64,000 nucleotides of DNA. Source: Sphingopyxis sp. (GTDB taxonomy: Bacteria; Pseudomonadota; Alphaproteobacteria; Sphingomonadales; Sphingomonadaceae). Shown piece by piece: positions 52,770 to 60,504 of this stretch; position 1 is the first letter of the stretch, and each line of letters opens with the position of its first letter. A program made the position numbers and the translations under genes. The stretch spans positions 1,287,001 to 1,351,000 of the forward strand of contig NZ_JADIZJ010000001.1 of assembly GCF_016704835.1 (NCBI RefSeq). Direction: 5' to 3'. Under the pieces are notes generated by a model. That model was not told where the DNA came from. It worked only from the letters and a program-made list of their open reading frames with translations, and did not search any database.

Positions 52770-53621
52770 ATGTTGGCGGGGGTCGAACTGGGCGGCACGA
52801 AATGCATTTGCACGTTGGGCACCGGGCCGGACGATGTGCGGGCGCAGGTGGCAATTCCGACAACAAGTCCCGAAGCGACACTGGCCGCGATTGCAGCCGT
52901 TCTTGAGAGGTGGAATTTCCAAGCGCTCGGCATCGCCAGTTTTGGCCCGCTAGATCTCGACCGCGCGTCCGCAAAATTCGGGAGCATATTGTCGACGCCC
53001 AAGCCCGGGTGGAGTGGAACTGACCTGACGTCGCTCGCGAAGGACGTTCCATTCGCGATCGACACTGATGTAAATGGCGCGGCGATAGCCGAAGGTCTTT
53101 GGGGCGGCGCGCAGGGGCTGGACAGCTGGGCCTATATCACGATCGGAACCGGGGTCGGCGTTGGCTCGGTTTCCGCAGGGCAGATATTGCGCGGGGCGGG
53201 GCATAGCGAGGCGGGGCATCAGCGTGTCCCGAAACTGGCGGGTGATTGTTTCGAGGGATGCTGTGTTTACCACGGCGATTGTGTTGAAGGCTTGGCAAGT
53301 GGTCCGGCGATTGCGGCTCGGGCGGGCAAGGACGGCCGGGAGATCGCACCCGATGACGATGCATGGAACCACGCCGGGCACGCCATCGCGATGCTCTGTC
53401 ACAATCTGGTGCTGACGACATTGCCGCGGCGCATTTTGATCGGCGGCGGCGTCGCGATCGGTCAGCCGCAGCTGCTCACAGCGATACGCTATCATTTGGG
53501 CAAGAGTCTTGCCGGCTATGGCCAAACCGAACGCGCCGAGGACTTGATCGTGCTTCCGGGTCTCGGCGAACGCGCCGGGCCTTGCGGATCGCTCGCACTG
53601 GCATCAAGGGCGGCAGATTAG
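52770..53621 (+). CDS. ROK family kinase (fructokinase-like)
   Basis: A 283-residue sugar kinase. N-terminal phosphate loop VELGGTKCICTLG, the ROK signature IGTGVGVGSVSAG, the DxNxAA-like DTDVNGAAIAEG, and a zinc-binding stretch that begins at GHQR and includes FEGCCVYHGDCVEGLASGPA. The HGDC-EGLASGPA form is the one found in bacterial zinc fructokinases. It phosphorylates a hexose, most likely fructose. It is the last gene of the AraC-FadR-ROK run, so a sugar or sugar acid might be the signal for this block. Confidence 0.92.
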   Translation: MLAGVELGGTKCICTLGTGPDDVRAQVAIPTTSPEATLAAIAAVLERWNFQALGIASFGPLDLDRASAKFGSILSTPKPGWSGTDLTSLAKDVPFAIDTDVNGAAIAEGLWGGAQGLDSWAYITIGTGVGVGSVSAGQILRGAGHSEAGHQRVPKLAGDCFEGCCVYHGDCVEGLASGPAIAARAGKDGREIAPDDDAWNHAGHAIAMLCHNLVLTTLPRRILIGGGVAIGQPQLLTAIRYHLGKSLAGYGQTERAEDLIVLPGLGERAGPCGSLALASRAAD

Positions 53622-53802
53622 CACTGATGAGCCCTCGCCAATTCATCCCGGCGCGGTTTTCGTCCGCTTTCGAAGTCTTTCAGCCAAAAGCGAACCAGCC
53701 GCTTCTGTCCAATTAATGTGCGACGGCCGCAGCCCCCTTCGGTGACGATCTCGCTTATGGCGTAGAGCCCAGAGGCCGCGCGAAGGGATCCCCGCTCAGC
53801 GA

Positions 53803-54063
53803 TTATCTGGCGGTTGCGGGCAGGAAGTGGCGGGTGACCAGCCCGGCTTCGCAAGCGAGCATCACATAACTGGCGGGCAGGAGCGGGTCACCGGTGAGGC
53901 TGATCAGCCCGCTGCCGATCATCGGCCCCGTGCCGCCAAAGATCGAGGTCGATATATTACCGGCGATGGCGAAACCCGCGAAGCGCACCGCGGTGGGGGA
54001 CATGGCGGGGAAGGTTGCCGAGATGGTGGCGAGCTGTGGGAGATAGGGAAGGCCGAGCAACAA
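53803..54063 (-). pseudogene. C-terminal fragment of an MHS-type MFS carrier
   Basis: About 86 residues that match the end of ProP/ShiA-like metabolite:H+ symporters: AVRFAGFAIAGNISTSIFGGTGPMIGSGLI, where the family motif is NI(S/G)xxxFGGTxP. There is no N-terminal part, and the sequence upstream belongs to another broken MFS gene. A remnant. Confidence 0.72.
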
Positions 54064-54102
54064 AAGCCCCGGCGAAGGGGGCGGGTTGTCCCGGCGCCGG
54101 GA

Positions 54103-54504
54103 TCATCCGTTCGGCCCGGCGTCACCTGTTTGCCAATGGGGCTCGGTTGCCGGAATGAATGAGCCAGGGCCGGCGGGATCAAGCAGCGCGGCGACGGGAG
54201 CCGTTCGCGGCAGGATCTCGCGACCCTGCTGTTCGAGGCTGGGCACCGGGTCGCTGATCGCGAGCCGGAACAGACCACAGGCAAGCATCGCCGCTGCCAC
54301 CGCGGCGATGAAGAGGAAGAGTCCGCCGGCACCTGTCCACGTCATCGCCGCCGCAGTACCGAGCGGACCGAGTGCGGCGCCTGCCGAACGAAGCAGCACA
54401 AGTCGCCCGCTGGCGGCGACACACTCCGACGCGAGCAACCGGTCGGTCACGAAGGCGGCGCAGAGCAGATTATGGGCAAAGGCGAGCCCACCGAATGTTA
54501 ACGG
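54103..54504 (-). pseudogene. C-terminal fragment of a YcaD-like MFS carrier
   Basis: About 130 residues resembling the last membrane helices of an MFS protein of the YcaD/CynX type: AFAHNLLCAAFVTDRLLASECVAASGRLVLL, then GAALGPLGTAAAMTWTGAGGLFLFIAAVAAAM. The N-terminal nine helices are missing. The open frame continues upstream to 54639, but that part is not MFS-like. It lies next to the fragment at 53803 and is on the same strand, so two different transporter genes have been reduced to their 3' ends here. Confidence 0.7.
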
Positions 54505-54762
54505 CGTCCCCCTTCCATCGGCAGAATGATCGGTAGCTGTTGCTGCGCGAACAGCCGCGTCTTTTTGCGTCGCGCGCATATTTTCCGTCGCCATGCATCC
54601 ATAAACTGCCGCCGTGCCGTCTAGCCCTTGACTGGCCATAGCGCTGGTCCGGGCGGCGGCTTCGCGCGGCGGTTGATATGTGCTCCCCGGTGCAGTTCAT
54701 CCCGCCTTGCCGGAAGTCGTCGCCTGTGGTTTCACCATCCCGGTGCGGTATGACGGAGAGAT

Positions 54763-55371
54763 ATGTCGATGGATTTTTTGATTGCAGCCGCGGCCGCTGC
54801 CGCCACCGTGTCCGCCCCCGCGGCGCCACCCTCCGCCCCGACCACGGTTTCGGTTCCGGTCGCGGAATCGATCAGCGCCGAAGATATCGCGGCCTATATC
54901 AGCCCGCGGGAAGTCGCGTCCTATGTCCCGGCGCCGCCGCCTACGACCGAGCTCGTTGCGGTCAGCGATCAGTTTTTCAGTCTGCTCGAAAATGTAACCG
55001 TCGTCGCGCTTTTTTCCGTGGGATTTTTCCTGCTCGCGCGGCTGCTCCACGCATGGATGCTGCATCGTTCGATCCGCCGGGCGCTCGAAGCCAAGTCGGA
55101 TTCGGTCGGCCCGCTGATCGAAAAGCTCAACAAGCCGTATGAACATGTCGGTGGCAGCCGCGAGGCCGAAACGCCGGGTGACGACCGCAACGCGCTTGTC
55201 CTGCTGGCGATCGGCCTCGCTATGGCCGGCTTCGGGCTGATCCAGGGCAATGAACAGATCATCCGCACCGCTGCGGGCGCATCGCTCTTCCCGATCTTTG
55301 TCGGCATCGCGCTGCTCGTTCGCCGCCGCCTCGCGCGCGTCGCGGCTGCCGAGGAGCGCGCCGCTGCGTGA
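54763..55371 (+). CDS. Membrane protein of a DUF6249-like type, next to an ECF sigma factor
   Basis: A 202-residue protein. An N-terminal hydrophobic stretch with Ala/Pro-rich sequence (signal-like), a membrane helix around residue 80 (VTVVALFSVGFFLLARLL), a charged cytoplasmic section, and two more helices near the C-terminus (ALVLLAIGLAMAGFGLI; LFPIFVGIALLVRR). Such proteins are commonly encoded immediately before a sigma-70 factor in sphingomonads; no function is known to me. GGAGAGAT precedes the ATG. Its 3' end overlaps the sigma gene by eight bases if the CTG start at 55364 is right. Confidence 0.78.
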   Translation: MSMDFLIAAAAAAATVSAPAAPPSAPTTVSVPVAESISAEDIAAYISPREVASYVPAPPPTTELVAVSDQFFSLLENVTVVALFSVGFFLLARLLHAWMLHRSIRRALEAKSDSVGPLIEKLNKPYEHVGGSREAETPGDDRNALVLLAIGLAMAGFGLIQGNEQIIRTAAGASLFPIFVGIALLVRRRLARVAAAEERAAA

Positions 55372-55906
55372 TGACGGGAGCGCCGATGAAGATTGGGCTC
55401 TCAACCAGCGGGTTGCCGGGGGAGATCGCGCCGCTTTCCAGCTCCTCGTGCTACGACACGAAGGGCGGTTGCGCGCCTTCCTTGCGCGCGCCGCGGGATG
55501 CGACGCCGACGATCTGGCGCAGGAAGCCTTCGTCCGCGCGTGGCAACGCGCCGACGATTTTCGGGGGCAGGGGAGTTATGCGGCCTGGATCATGGGAATT
55601 GGCTGGCGGCTGTTTCTCGACCAGCGGCGCACCGCTCGGCGGCGTGAGGGACTGGCGGGCCGCGATGACGATGCGCCAACGTCAACCGATCCACGCGGCG
55701 CCAGCGACGCGGCGATTGACGCCGGTCGCTTGCTCGCCGCGCTGTCGCCACAGGAACGCGCCGCGCTTACGCTGTGCTTCGGCCATGGCTGGTCGCACGG
55801 CGAGGCGGCGGAGATCATGGGGGTGCCGCTCGGCACGCTTAAATCCCTGGTCTTGCGCGGGCGGGCCAAGGCGCAGAAGATGATCGGCGAAGGAGCGGAC
55901 GGATGA
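55364..55906 (+). CDS. ECF-type RNA polymerase sigma factor, apparent CTG start
   Basis: About 180 residues. Region 2: DRAAFQLLVLRHEGRLRAFLAR, then CDADDLAQEAFVRAWQRADDF. Region 4: LSPQERAALTLCFGHGWSHGEAAEIMGVPLGTLKSLVLRGRAK. There is no ATG, GTG or TTG in frame between the conserved region and the previous gene. The codon CTG at 55364 (giving L/M-R-D-D-G-S) has GAGGAG seven bases upstream, overlapping the 3' end of the preceding gene. The next in-frame ATG upstream is far inside that gene (55250). Followed by a small membrane protein with an overlapping start, which probably holds the sigma factor inactive. Confidence 0.85.
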   Translation: MRDDGSADEDWALNQRVAGGDRAAFQLLVLRHEGRLRAFLARAAGCDADDLAQEAFVRAWQRADDFRGQGSYAAWIMGIGWRLFLDQRRTARRREGLAGRDDDAPTSTDPRGASDAAIDAGRLLAALSPQERAALTLCFGHGWSHGEAAEIMGVPLGTLKSLVLRGRAKAQKMIGEGADG

Positions 55907-56226
55907 CGGCCCCGAACGACGCAGAAACGGACGCCATGCTGGCCGCAATGCTGGCGCCGCCGGCGCGCGCCGGCGACCGCGCCTTCACGCTCCAGGTCGA
56001 ACGCGCGATCGACGCGCAGGCCGCTTACGCTCGCGCCCGCGCGCGCTTCTGGCGCAGCTTTGGGATCGAGGCGCTGACGGTCGCCGCGTTGCTTGCGGCG
56101 CTGTGGCTGCTGTCGTCGGCGCCGCTGCTCGCGCCGCTGGCCGGATCGACACATTGGGGACCCGCGCCGCCGCTGCTGCTCATCCTGCTGCTGTGGTTCG
56201 GGACGCAGCGCTGGCGCAATGCTTAG
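55903..56226 (+). CDS. Small membrane protein, possible anti-sigma factor
   Basis: A 107-residue protein with an N-terminal soluble half (about residues 1-45, helical) and two hydrophobic helices (ALTVAALLAALWLLSSAPLL and LLLILLLWFG). No zinc-binding anti-sigma motif (HxxxCxxC) is seen. The ATGA overlap with the sigma gene and the topology suggest a membrane-held anti-sigma factor, but this is inference from position. Confidence 0.7.
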   Translation: MTAPNDAETDAMLAAMLAPPARAGDRAFTLQVERAIDAQAAYARARARFWRSFGIEALTVAALLAALWLLSSAPLLAPLAGSTHWGPAPPLLLILLLWFGTQRWRNA

Positions 56227-56235
56227 CGCACTACG

Positions 56236-56961
56236 CTAAATGCTGGGCGAATCCTCACCATCAATGCCCTGATATTTGAGCTGGAGATAACGTTCGCGGG
56301 TGGCGAGCTTGTCGAGTTCGCCCGCCGCGAGGCTGCGCGCGGCGTTGCCGATCTCGCTTTCGAGCATTTTCAGCCCGCCGACGAGCGTTTCGTCGGGGGT
56401 ACGCCCGGCGTGTGCTTCGGTGCGCAGGCCGGCAGGAATGCGCTGATAGCCCGCGACGAGCTCGGGCAAATCTTCGCCGACGAGTTTGCGGATGTTCGCT
56501 GCCGCCGGGCTCGAAGCGTCGAGCGTCTGGAGCTGCGGTGCGAGCAGGTCGAGCTGGACGCCGATGCCATCGACGAGCTGGCGCGCAGGGGCGGGAAGGG
56601 CGGGGCGCTGCGCCTCGAGCCAGATTTCGGTGCGGCCCGCGAGCTGTTTCAAATCCGCCTTGGGCAGGTCGGCCTGGCGCGGCTCGGGGAAGGGCGAACG
56701 GCCGAACAGTACCGCGACACCGATCAGGAGGATGAACAAAGCGAGCAGTCCGGTGAAGCCGAGCGGCTGGATCAGCGCGCCGAAGACCGCGGCGCCGATC
56801 AACACGATCCCGCCCGCGATCAGCATGCGCCCGAGCTTTTTGTACAGATGCTGACGGCGCAGTGCGACGCTTTTGGTGCCGATTGGACGGCGGCGCTCGC
56901 GCGACCGTTCGATCGCCGATGCCGCCGAAACCCGAATCTTGTCGACTTCGCTCATGGTCAT
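56236..56961 (-). CDS. XpaC-like protein (5-bromo-4-chloroindolyl phosphate hydrolysis family)
   Basis: A 241-residue protein with a basic N-terminus, two adjacent membrane helices (MLIAGGIVLIGAAVFGALI and FTGLLALFILLIGVAVLFG) and a helical cytoplasmic domain. The layout and its place eight bases after a TelA gene match the XpaC family; XpaC-TelA pairs are linked to resistance to tellurite, cell-wall antimicrobials and other stress. The biochemical role is unknown. Start chosen at the first ATG; MSEVDK at 56955 is an alternative. Confidence 0.85.
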   Translation of the reverse strand: MTMSEVDKIRVSAASAIERSRERRRPIGTKSVALRRQHLYKKLGRMLIAGGIVLIGAAVFGALIQPLGFTGLLALFILLIGVAVLFGRSPFPEPRQADLPKADLKQLAGRTEIWLEAQRPALPAPARQLVDGIGVQLDLLAPQLQTLDASSPAAANIRKLVGEDLPELVAGYQRIPAGLRTEAHAGRTPDETLVGGLKMLESEIGNAARSLAAGELDKLATRERYLQLKYQGIDGEDSPSI

Positions 56962-56969
56962 GATGTGCC

Positions 56970-58181
56970 TTAGCCTTCGAGCGACGCGAGCGGGCTGTCG
57001 GCGCCGCCGACGCTGGCCTGCGCCTGGCTCGCGCCCTCGGCGCGCGCGATATAGCCCTTCGATTTCGCGACTTCGCCTTCAAGCGTCGTCACCGTCGTCT
57101 TCATGCTGTCGAGTGCCTTCAGCTTGAAGGTGTCGATCGCATCCATCGTGTCATAGATATTCTGAAACGCGCGCTGCAGCGTTTCCATCGGGATCGTGCT
57201 CGACGCCGCCTGCTCGTGGATGCGCGCAGTGTTGTCCTTGAGCATCTTCGACGTGCCGTCGATGATGTTCGCGGTCGTCGTGTTGAGCGCAGTGATCTGT
57301 TCGAGCACCAGTTTCTGGTTGGTCATCGCTTGCGCGACGGTGATCGCGGTCTTGAGCGCGCCGACGGTGGTGGTGCTGGCGCGGTCGACACCCTTCACCA
57401 GCTCGACATTGTTCTTTTTGACGAGGTCGAGCGCGAGATAGCCCTGCACCGTCACCGCCATCTGCGTGAGCAGGTCTTGCGTGCGCTGGCGGGCGTAGAA
57501 GAGGGCATTTTCGCGCAGCACTTTGGCCTTGGCGGGATCGACCCCGTCGAGTTCGGTCGCCTTGGCTTCGAGCTTTGCGTCGAGCGTGCCCGCGATGTGG
57601 ACCATCTGCTCAAGCTTGCCCATCGCTTCCCACAGCTTGCGGCGCTCGACGTCGATGGCGGCATTGTCCATCAACAGCTCGTCCTTGCCGTTGGACAAGG
57701 CGGTCAGGATGCCGCCGATATGCGTTTGCGCGCTGCGATACTGCGCGAAATAATTGCCGACCCTGTTGCCGAGGATCTTGTCAAAAAAGCCGCGCTTGGT
57801 CAGCAGCTTGCCATTCGCCGACGGATCGAGCCGCTCGACGGTGTTGCGCAGTTCGATCAGGTTCATCCCGATGTCGGTGTCGCGGTCCATGGCCTTGATC
57901 GGGCGGTCGAGGAAGCGGTTCGACTGGTTGGCCGCCTCCAGCATTTCCTTGCGGCCCATGTTGGTGATCTGGTCGACCTTTTGCCCGAAGGCAGGCGAAT
58001 TGACATCCTGCGCGACGAGGTCGTCGATGAACCCGTCGACGCGTTCCTCGAGCTTCGATTTCTGCTCGGTCGACAGCGGCACGAGACCTGCCGCCTTTTC
58101 GGGGCTGACCACGGGCACAGGATCGGGCGGGGTCAGTTTCAGTTCGTCGGCTGCAGTCGCAGTGGCCGTCACGTCGCTCAT
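56970..58181 (-). CDS. Toxic anion resistance protein TelA
   Basis: A 403-residue, almost wholly helical soluble protein of the TelA/KlaA family. Family signatures include FIDDLVAQDVNSPAFGQKVDQI, LIELRNTVERLDP, FFDKILG and YFAQYRSAQTHIGGI, and AASSTIPMETLQRAFQNIYDTMDAIDTFK near the C-terminus. It is expressed with the XpaC-like gene that follows. TelA proteins protect against tellurite and envelope-targeting agents by an unknown mechanism. Start at 58181 directly ahead of the conserved region. Confidence 0.93.
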   Translation of the reverse strand: MSDVTATATAADELKLTPPDPVPVVSPEKAAGLVPLSTEQKSKLEERVDGFIDDLVAQDVNSPAFGQKVDQITNMGRKEMLEAANQSNRFLDRPIKAMDRDTDIGMNLIELRNTVERLDPSANGKLLTKRGFFDKILGNRVGNYFAQYRSAQTHIGGILTALSNGKDELLMDNAAIDVERRKLWEAMGKLEQMVHIAGTLDAKLEAKATELDGVDPAKAKVLRENALFYARQRTQDLLTQMAVTVQGYLALDLVKKNNVELVKGVDRASTTTVGALKTAITVAQAMTNQKLVLEQITALNTTTANIIDGTSKMLKDNTARIHEQAASSTIPMETLQRAFQNIYDTMDAIDTFKLKALDSMKTTVTTLEGEVAKSKGYIARAEGASQAQASVGGADSPLASLEG

Positions 58182-58247
58182 TCGTCTTCCTTCCAACCCC
58201 CAAAGGTCCAAACGGGGCCGCCCGCCTATATGGCACGCGGACCTGTG

Positions 58248-59219
58248 TTATTCAAGCACCACACCCAGTGCGGGCCGATTCAGCGCCGGCGCGATCCACG
58301 CCGACAGGATCAGCTGCGCCATATGATAGACGAGGATCGGGACCAGCACCATGCCGGCAATCGCGGGCGGAAACAGCGTCGCGGCGAGCGGCGCGCCAAC
58401 CGCGATGCTTTTTTGCGCCCCCGAAAACAGCAGGGTGATGCGGTCTGGCCGCGCGAGCATCAACAGCGCGCCAAAGCCCCAAGCTCCGCCGAACGACAGC
58501 ACGAGCAGCGCCGCGACGACGCCGAACACAATAGCGATCTCGCGGCCGTCGAGCTGGCCCCAGATTCCCGCCACAACCGCGGCGGAAAAGGCGACATAGA
58601 CGGCGACCGCGATTGCGGTGCGATCCATGATGGTTGTCAGCCCCTTGTGCGTCAGTACCCATGGCCGCAGCCAGCGCTGTGCCAGCTGACCGACGACAAA
58701 GGGCAACAACAGGATGGCAACGATCCGCAGCGCCGCCGCGCCGCTGATTTCGCCCGCGCTGCCCGCGAGCGCCGCGAATAGCAGCGGCGAGGCGATCACG
58801 CCGGTCAGGTTGAGCAGCGCCGCCGCGACGACGCTGGCGGCGACATTGCCCCCCGCCATGCTGCTCGCGGCGGTCGCCGACTGGACGGTTGATGGCAGGA
58901 TGCCGAGGAACAGGAAACCGAGCGCGAGCGTCGCGGGCAGGACCGCTGCGATCGTGAGCTGCGCGCCGAGGCCGAGCAGCGCCATGACGCCGAAACAGAA
59001 AAGCAGCGCGCTGCCCTGCAACTTCCAGTTGCGGATGCCGTGGAGCACCTCGTCGCGCGGCAGGCGGACGCCATTGAGAAAGAACAGCAGCACGATCGCC
59101 GCAGTCGATACCCCCTGCGCAACCGGCACCGCCGCGCTGCGCACCGGCAGCAGGCTCGCGAGCAGGATCGTCGCGAGCAGGATGGGGACGAAGCGATCAG
59201 GGAAGATGCGGGCAAGCAT
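58248..59219 (-). CDS. Bile acid:sodium symporter (BASS) family protein
   Basis: A 323-residue membrane protein with about ten helices, of the SBF-like BASS group. The signatures LGILPSTVQSATAASSMAGGNVAASV (crossover helix with sodium-site residues) and LLFSGAQKSIAVGAPLA (second crossover) are clear. The substrate is probably an organic anion; not bile acids in this setting. It lies upstream of the TelA gene with a 66-base gap, and may be transcribed separately. Confidence 0.92.
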   Translation of the reverse strand: MLARIFPDRFVPILLATILLASLLPVRSAAVPVAQGVSTAAIVLLFFLNGVRLPRDEVLHGIRNWKLQGSALLFCFGVMALLGLGAQLTIAAVLPATLALGFLFLGILPSTVQSATAASSMAGGNVAASVVAAALLNLTGVIASPLLFAALAGSAGEISGAAALRIVAILLLPFVVGQLAQRWLRPWVLTHKGLTTIMDRTAIAVAVYVAFSAAVVAGIWGQLDGREIAIVFGVVAALLVLSFGGAWGFGALLMLARPDRITLLFSGAQKSIAVGAPLAATLFPPAIAGMVLVPILVYHMAQLILSAWIAPALNRPALGVVLE

Positions 59220-59261
59220 GGCGGGGAGCGATGGCGGGGTGATACAGATTTGGCAAGCTGA

Positions 59262-59424
59262 TGATCCTCCCTGTGGCCAAGCTATGGGGTGTCGCAGACG
59301 GCGCGTAGTGCCAACGGGACCGTTCGTGAGGCGAATGGTGGAGGGGCCTTGGCGTTAGGGTAATCGCCGCTCCGACAGCGCTTCGCGCTGCCATCTCCCC
59401 ATCGCTGCGCGACAGGGAGGATCA
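59262..59424. repeat. Dispersed intergenic repeat, family C (copy 2)
   Basis: Bounded by GATCCTCCCTGTGGCCAAG and GCGCGACAGGGAGGATCA, with an inner GAATGGTGGAGGGG also found at the 60229 copy. Together with the family B repeat it fills the 331-base gap between the BASS gene and the nucleosidase gene; no gene is seen there. Confidence 0.75.
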
Positions 59425-59450
59425 TCCTCGACGCGTTACCCTACCAAACC

Positions 59451-59526
59451 CGTTCGCATCGAGCGAAGTCGAGCTGCCCATCGGTTACGATCGCCTTCCC
59501 GGCGTCGCGACTTCGCTCGACACGAC
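59451..59526. repeat. Palindromic repeat, family B (copy 2)
   Basis: CGTTCGCATCGAGCGAAGTCGAG (in part) paired with GCGACTTCGCTCGACACGA. The arms are less perfect than at 13021. It lies 25 bases before the nucleosidase gene. Confidence 0.8.
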
Positions 59527-59550
59527 CGGAGGGAAGATTAGAGAGACGCA

Positions 59551-60201
59551 ATGGCCAACCTCCTCATTCTTGCCGCGCTGCCGGAAGAAGCCGACGCCTT
59601 GCTCCCGGACACCGGCACGCGAGAACCTGGCCCTTTGCCCATCCGCCGCCTCACGGCCCACAAACACAATCTCACCGTAGCCACGTGCGGTCTCGGAAAG
59701 GTCAACGCCGCGCTCGCCGCTGGCATGCTTGGCCGCGACACCGATCTCATCCTGATGACCGGCACCTGCGGCGCGCTCGGCGCGGGGCCGGGGGCGTACT
59801 GGATCGCCGAGGCGCTGCAGCATGATTATGGCGCGATCCACCCGGGCACCTTCCGCCGCTACCGCGCCGGCGAATGGCCGATAGGCGAGGCTGGTGAAGC
59901 GCATTTCGCCGCGATGCCCGACCCTGGGCTCGGCCTCCCCCACGCGCGGATCGCCAGCGGCGACAGCTTCGTCGCCTGCCCCGACGCCGCGGCCGACCTG
60001 CAATCGCTCGGCGCGACGCTGGTCGACATGGAGGTCGGCGCTGTGGCGCAGGCGGCGGCGCGGCTCGGCAAGACTTGGGGGGCGATCAAGGCGGTGACCG
60101 ATGACGCAAACGACGCCAGCGGCGGCGATTTCCAGGCGAATCTGCTGCGCGCGGCGCGGACCGCGGCGCAGCATATCGAACGGTTGGTGGCCCTGCTGTA
60201 A
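59551..60201 (+). CDS. MTA/SAH nucleosidase-like phosphorylase-fold protein
   Basis: A 216-residue protein of the purine nucleoside phosphorylase/MTAN fold. The N-terminal LILAALPEEADALL matches 5'-methylthioadenosine/SAH nucleosidase. The ribose-binding glutamate appears in VDMEVGAVAQAAARLG, with the catalytic Asp region KAVTDDAN. The central substrate loop differs from E. coli Pfs, so futalosine or hopanoid-linked (HpnG-like) nucleosidase activity cannot be excluded. It stands alone, after two repeats. Confidence 0.85.
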   Translation: MANLLILAALPEEADALLPDTGTREPGPLPIRRLTAHKHNLTVATCGLGKVNAALAAGMLGRDTDLILMTGTCGALGAGPGAYWIAEALQHDYGAIHPGTFRRYRAGEWPIGEAGEAHFAAMPDPGLGLPHARIASGDSFVACPDAAADLQSLGATLVDMEVGAVAQAAARLGKTWGAIKAVTDDANDASGGDFQANLLRAARTAAQHIERLVALL

Positions 60202-60228
60202 CGAATGACTGGAACCCATCGGTTGCGG

Positions 60229-60360
60229 GGGCAATATCTTCCCCGCGATGGCAGGTCATGGGAAAGGGGACCCGTTCCCGAAGCCAATGGTGGAGGGGGT
60301 GCGGCGGCAGTGTCAGAGCCCCTGAGCCAGCCCGGCGCACGGCCACTTCCCCACCGCTCC
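60229..60360. repeat. Degraded intergenic repeat, family C (copy 3)
   Basis: Contains TCTTCCCCGCGATGGCAGGTC, GAAGCCAATGGTGGAGGGGG and CACTTCCCCACCGCTCC, similar to the copy at 59262. It fills most of the 303 bases between the nucleosidase gene and typA; no gene is seen in the gap. Confidence 0.55.
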
Positions 60361-60504
60361 TCGACCAGCGTCCGAAAGGTGGCCCCAAATGATCGGCTCG
60401 ACAAAGCGAGGCAATTTTGTTGCGCCGCAGCACCGCTTCTGTTAGGGGCGCGGCGTTTCGCGGCGCTTCGGGCGCTGCCCCCTTCCATCAAGGCCCGTTC
60501 CCGC

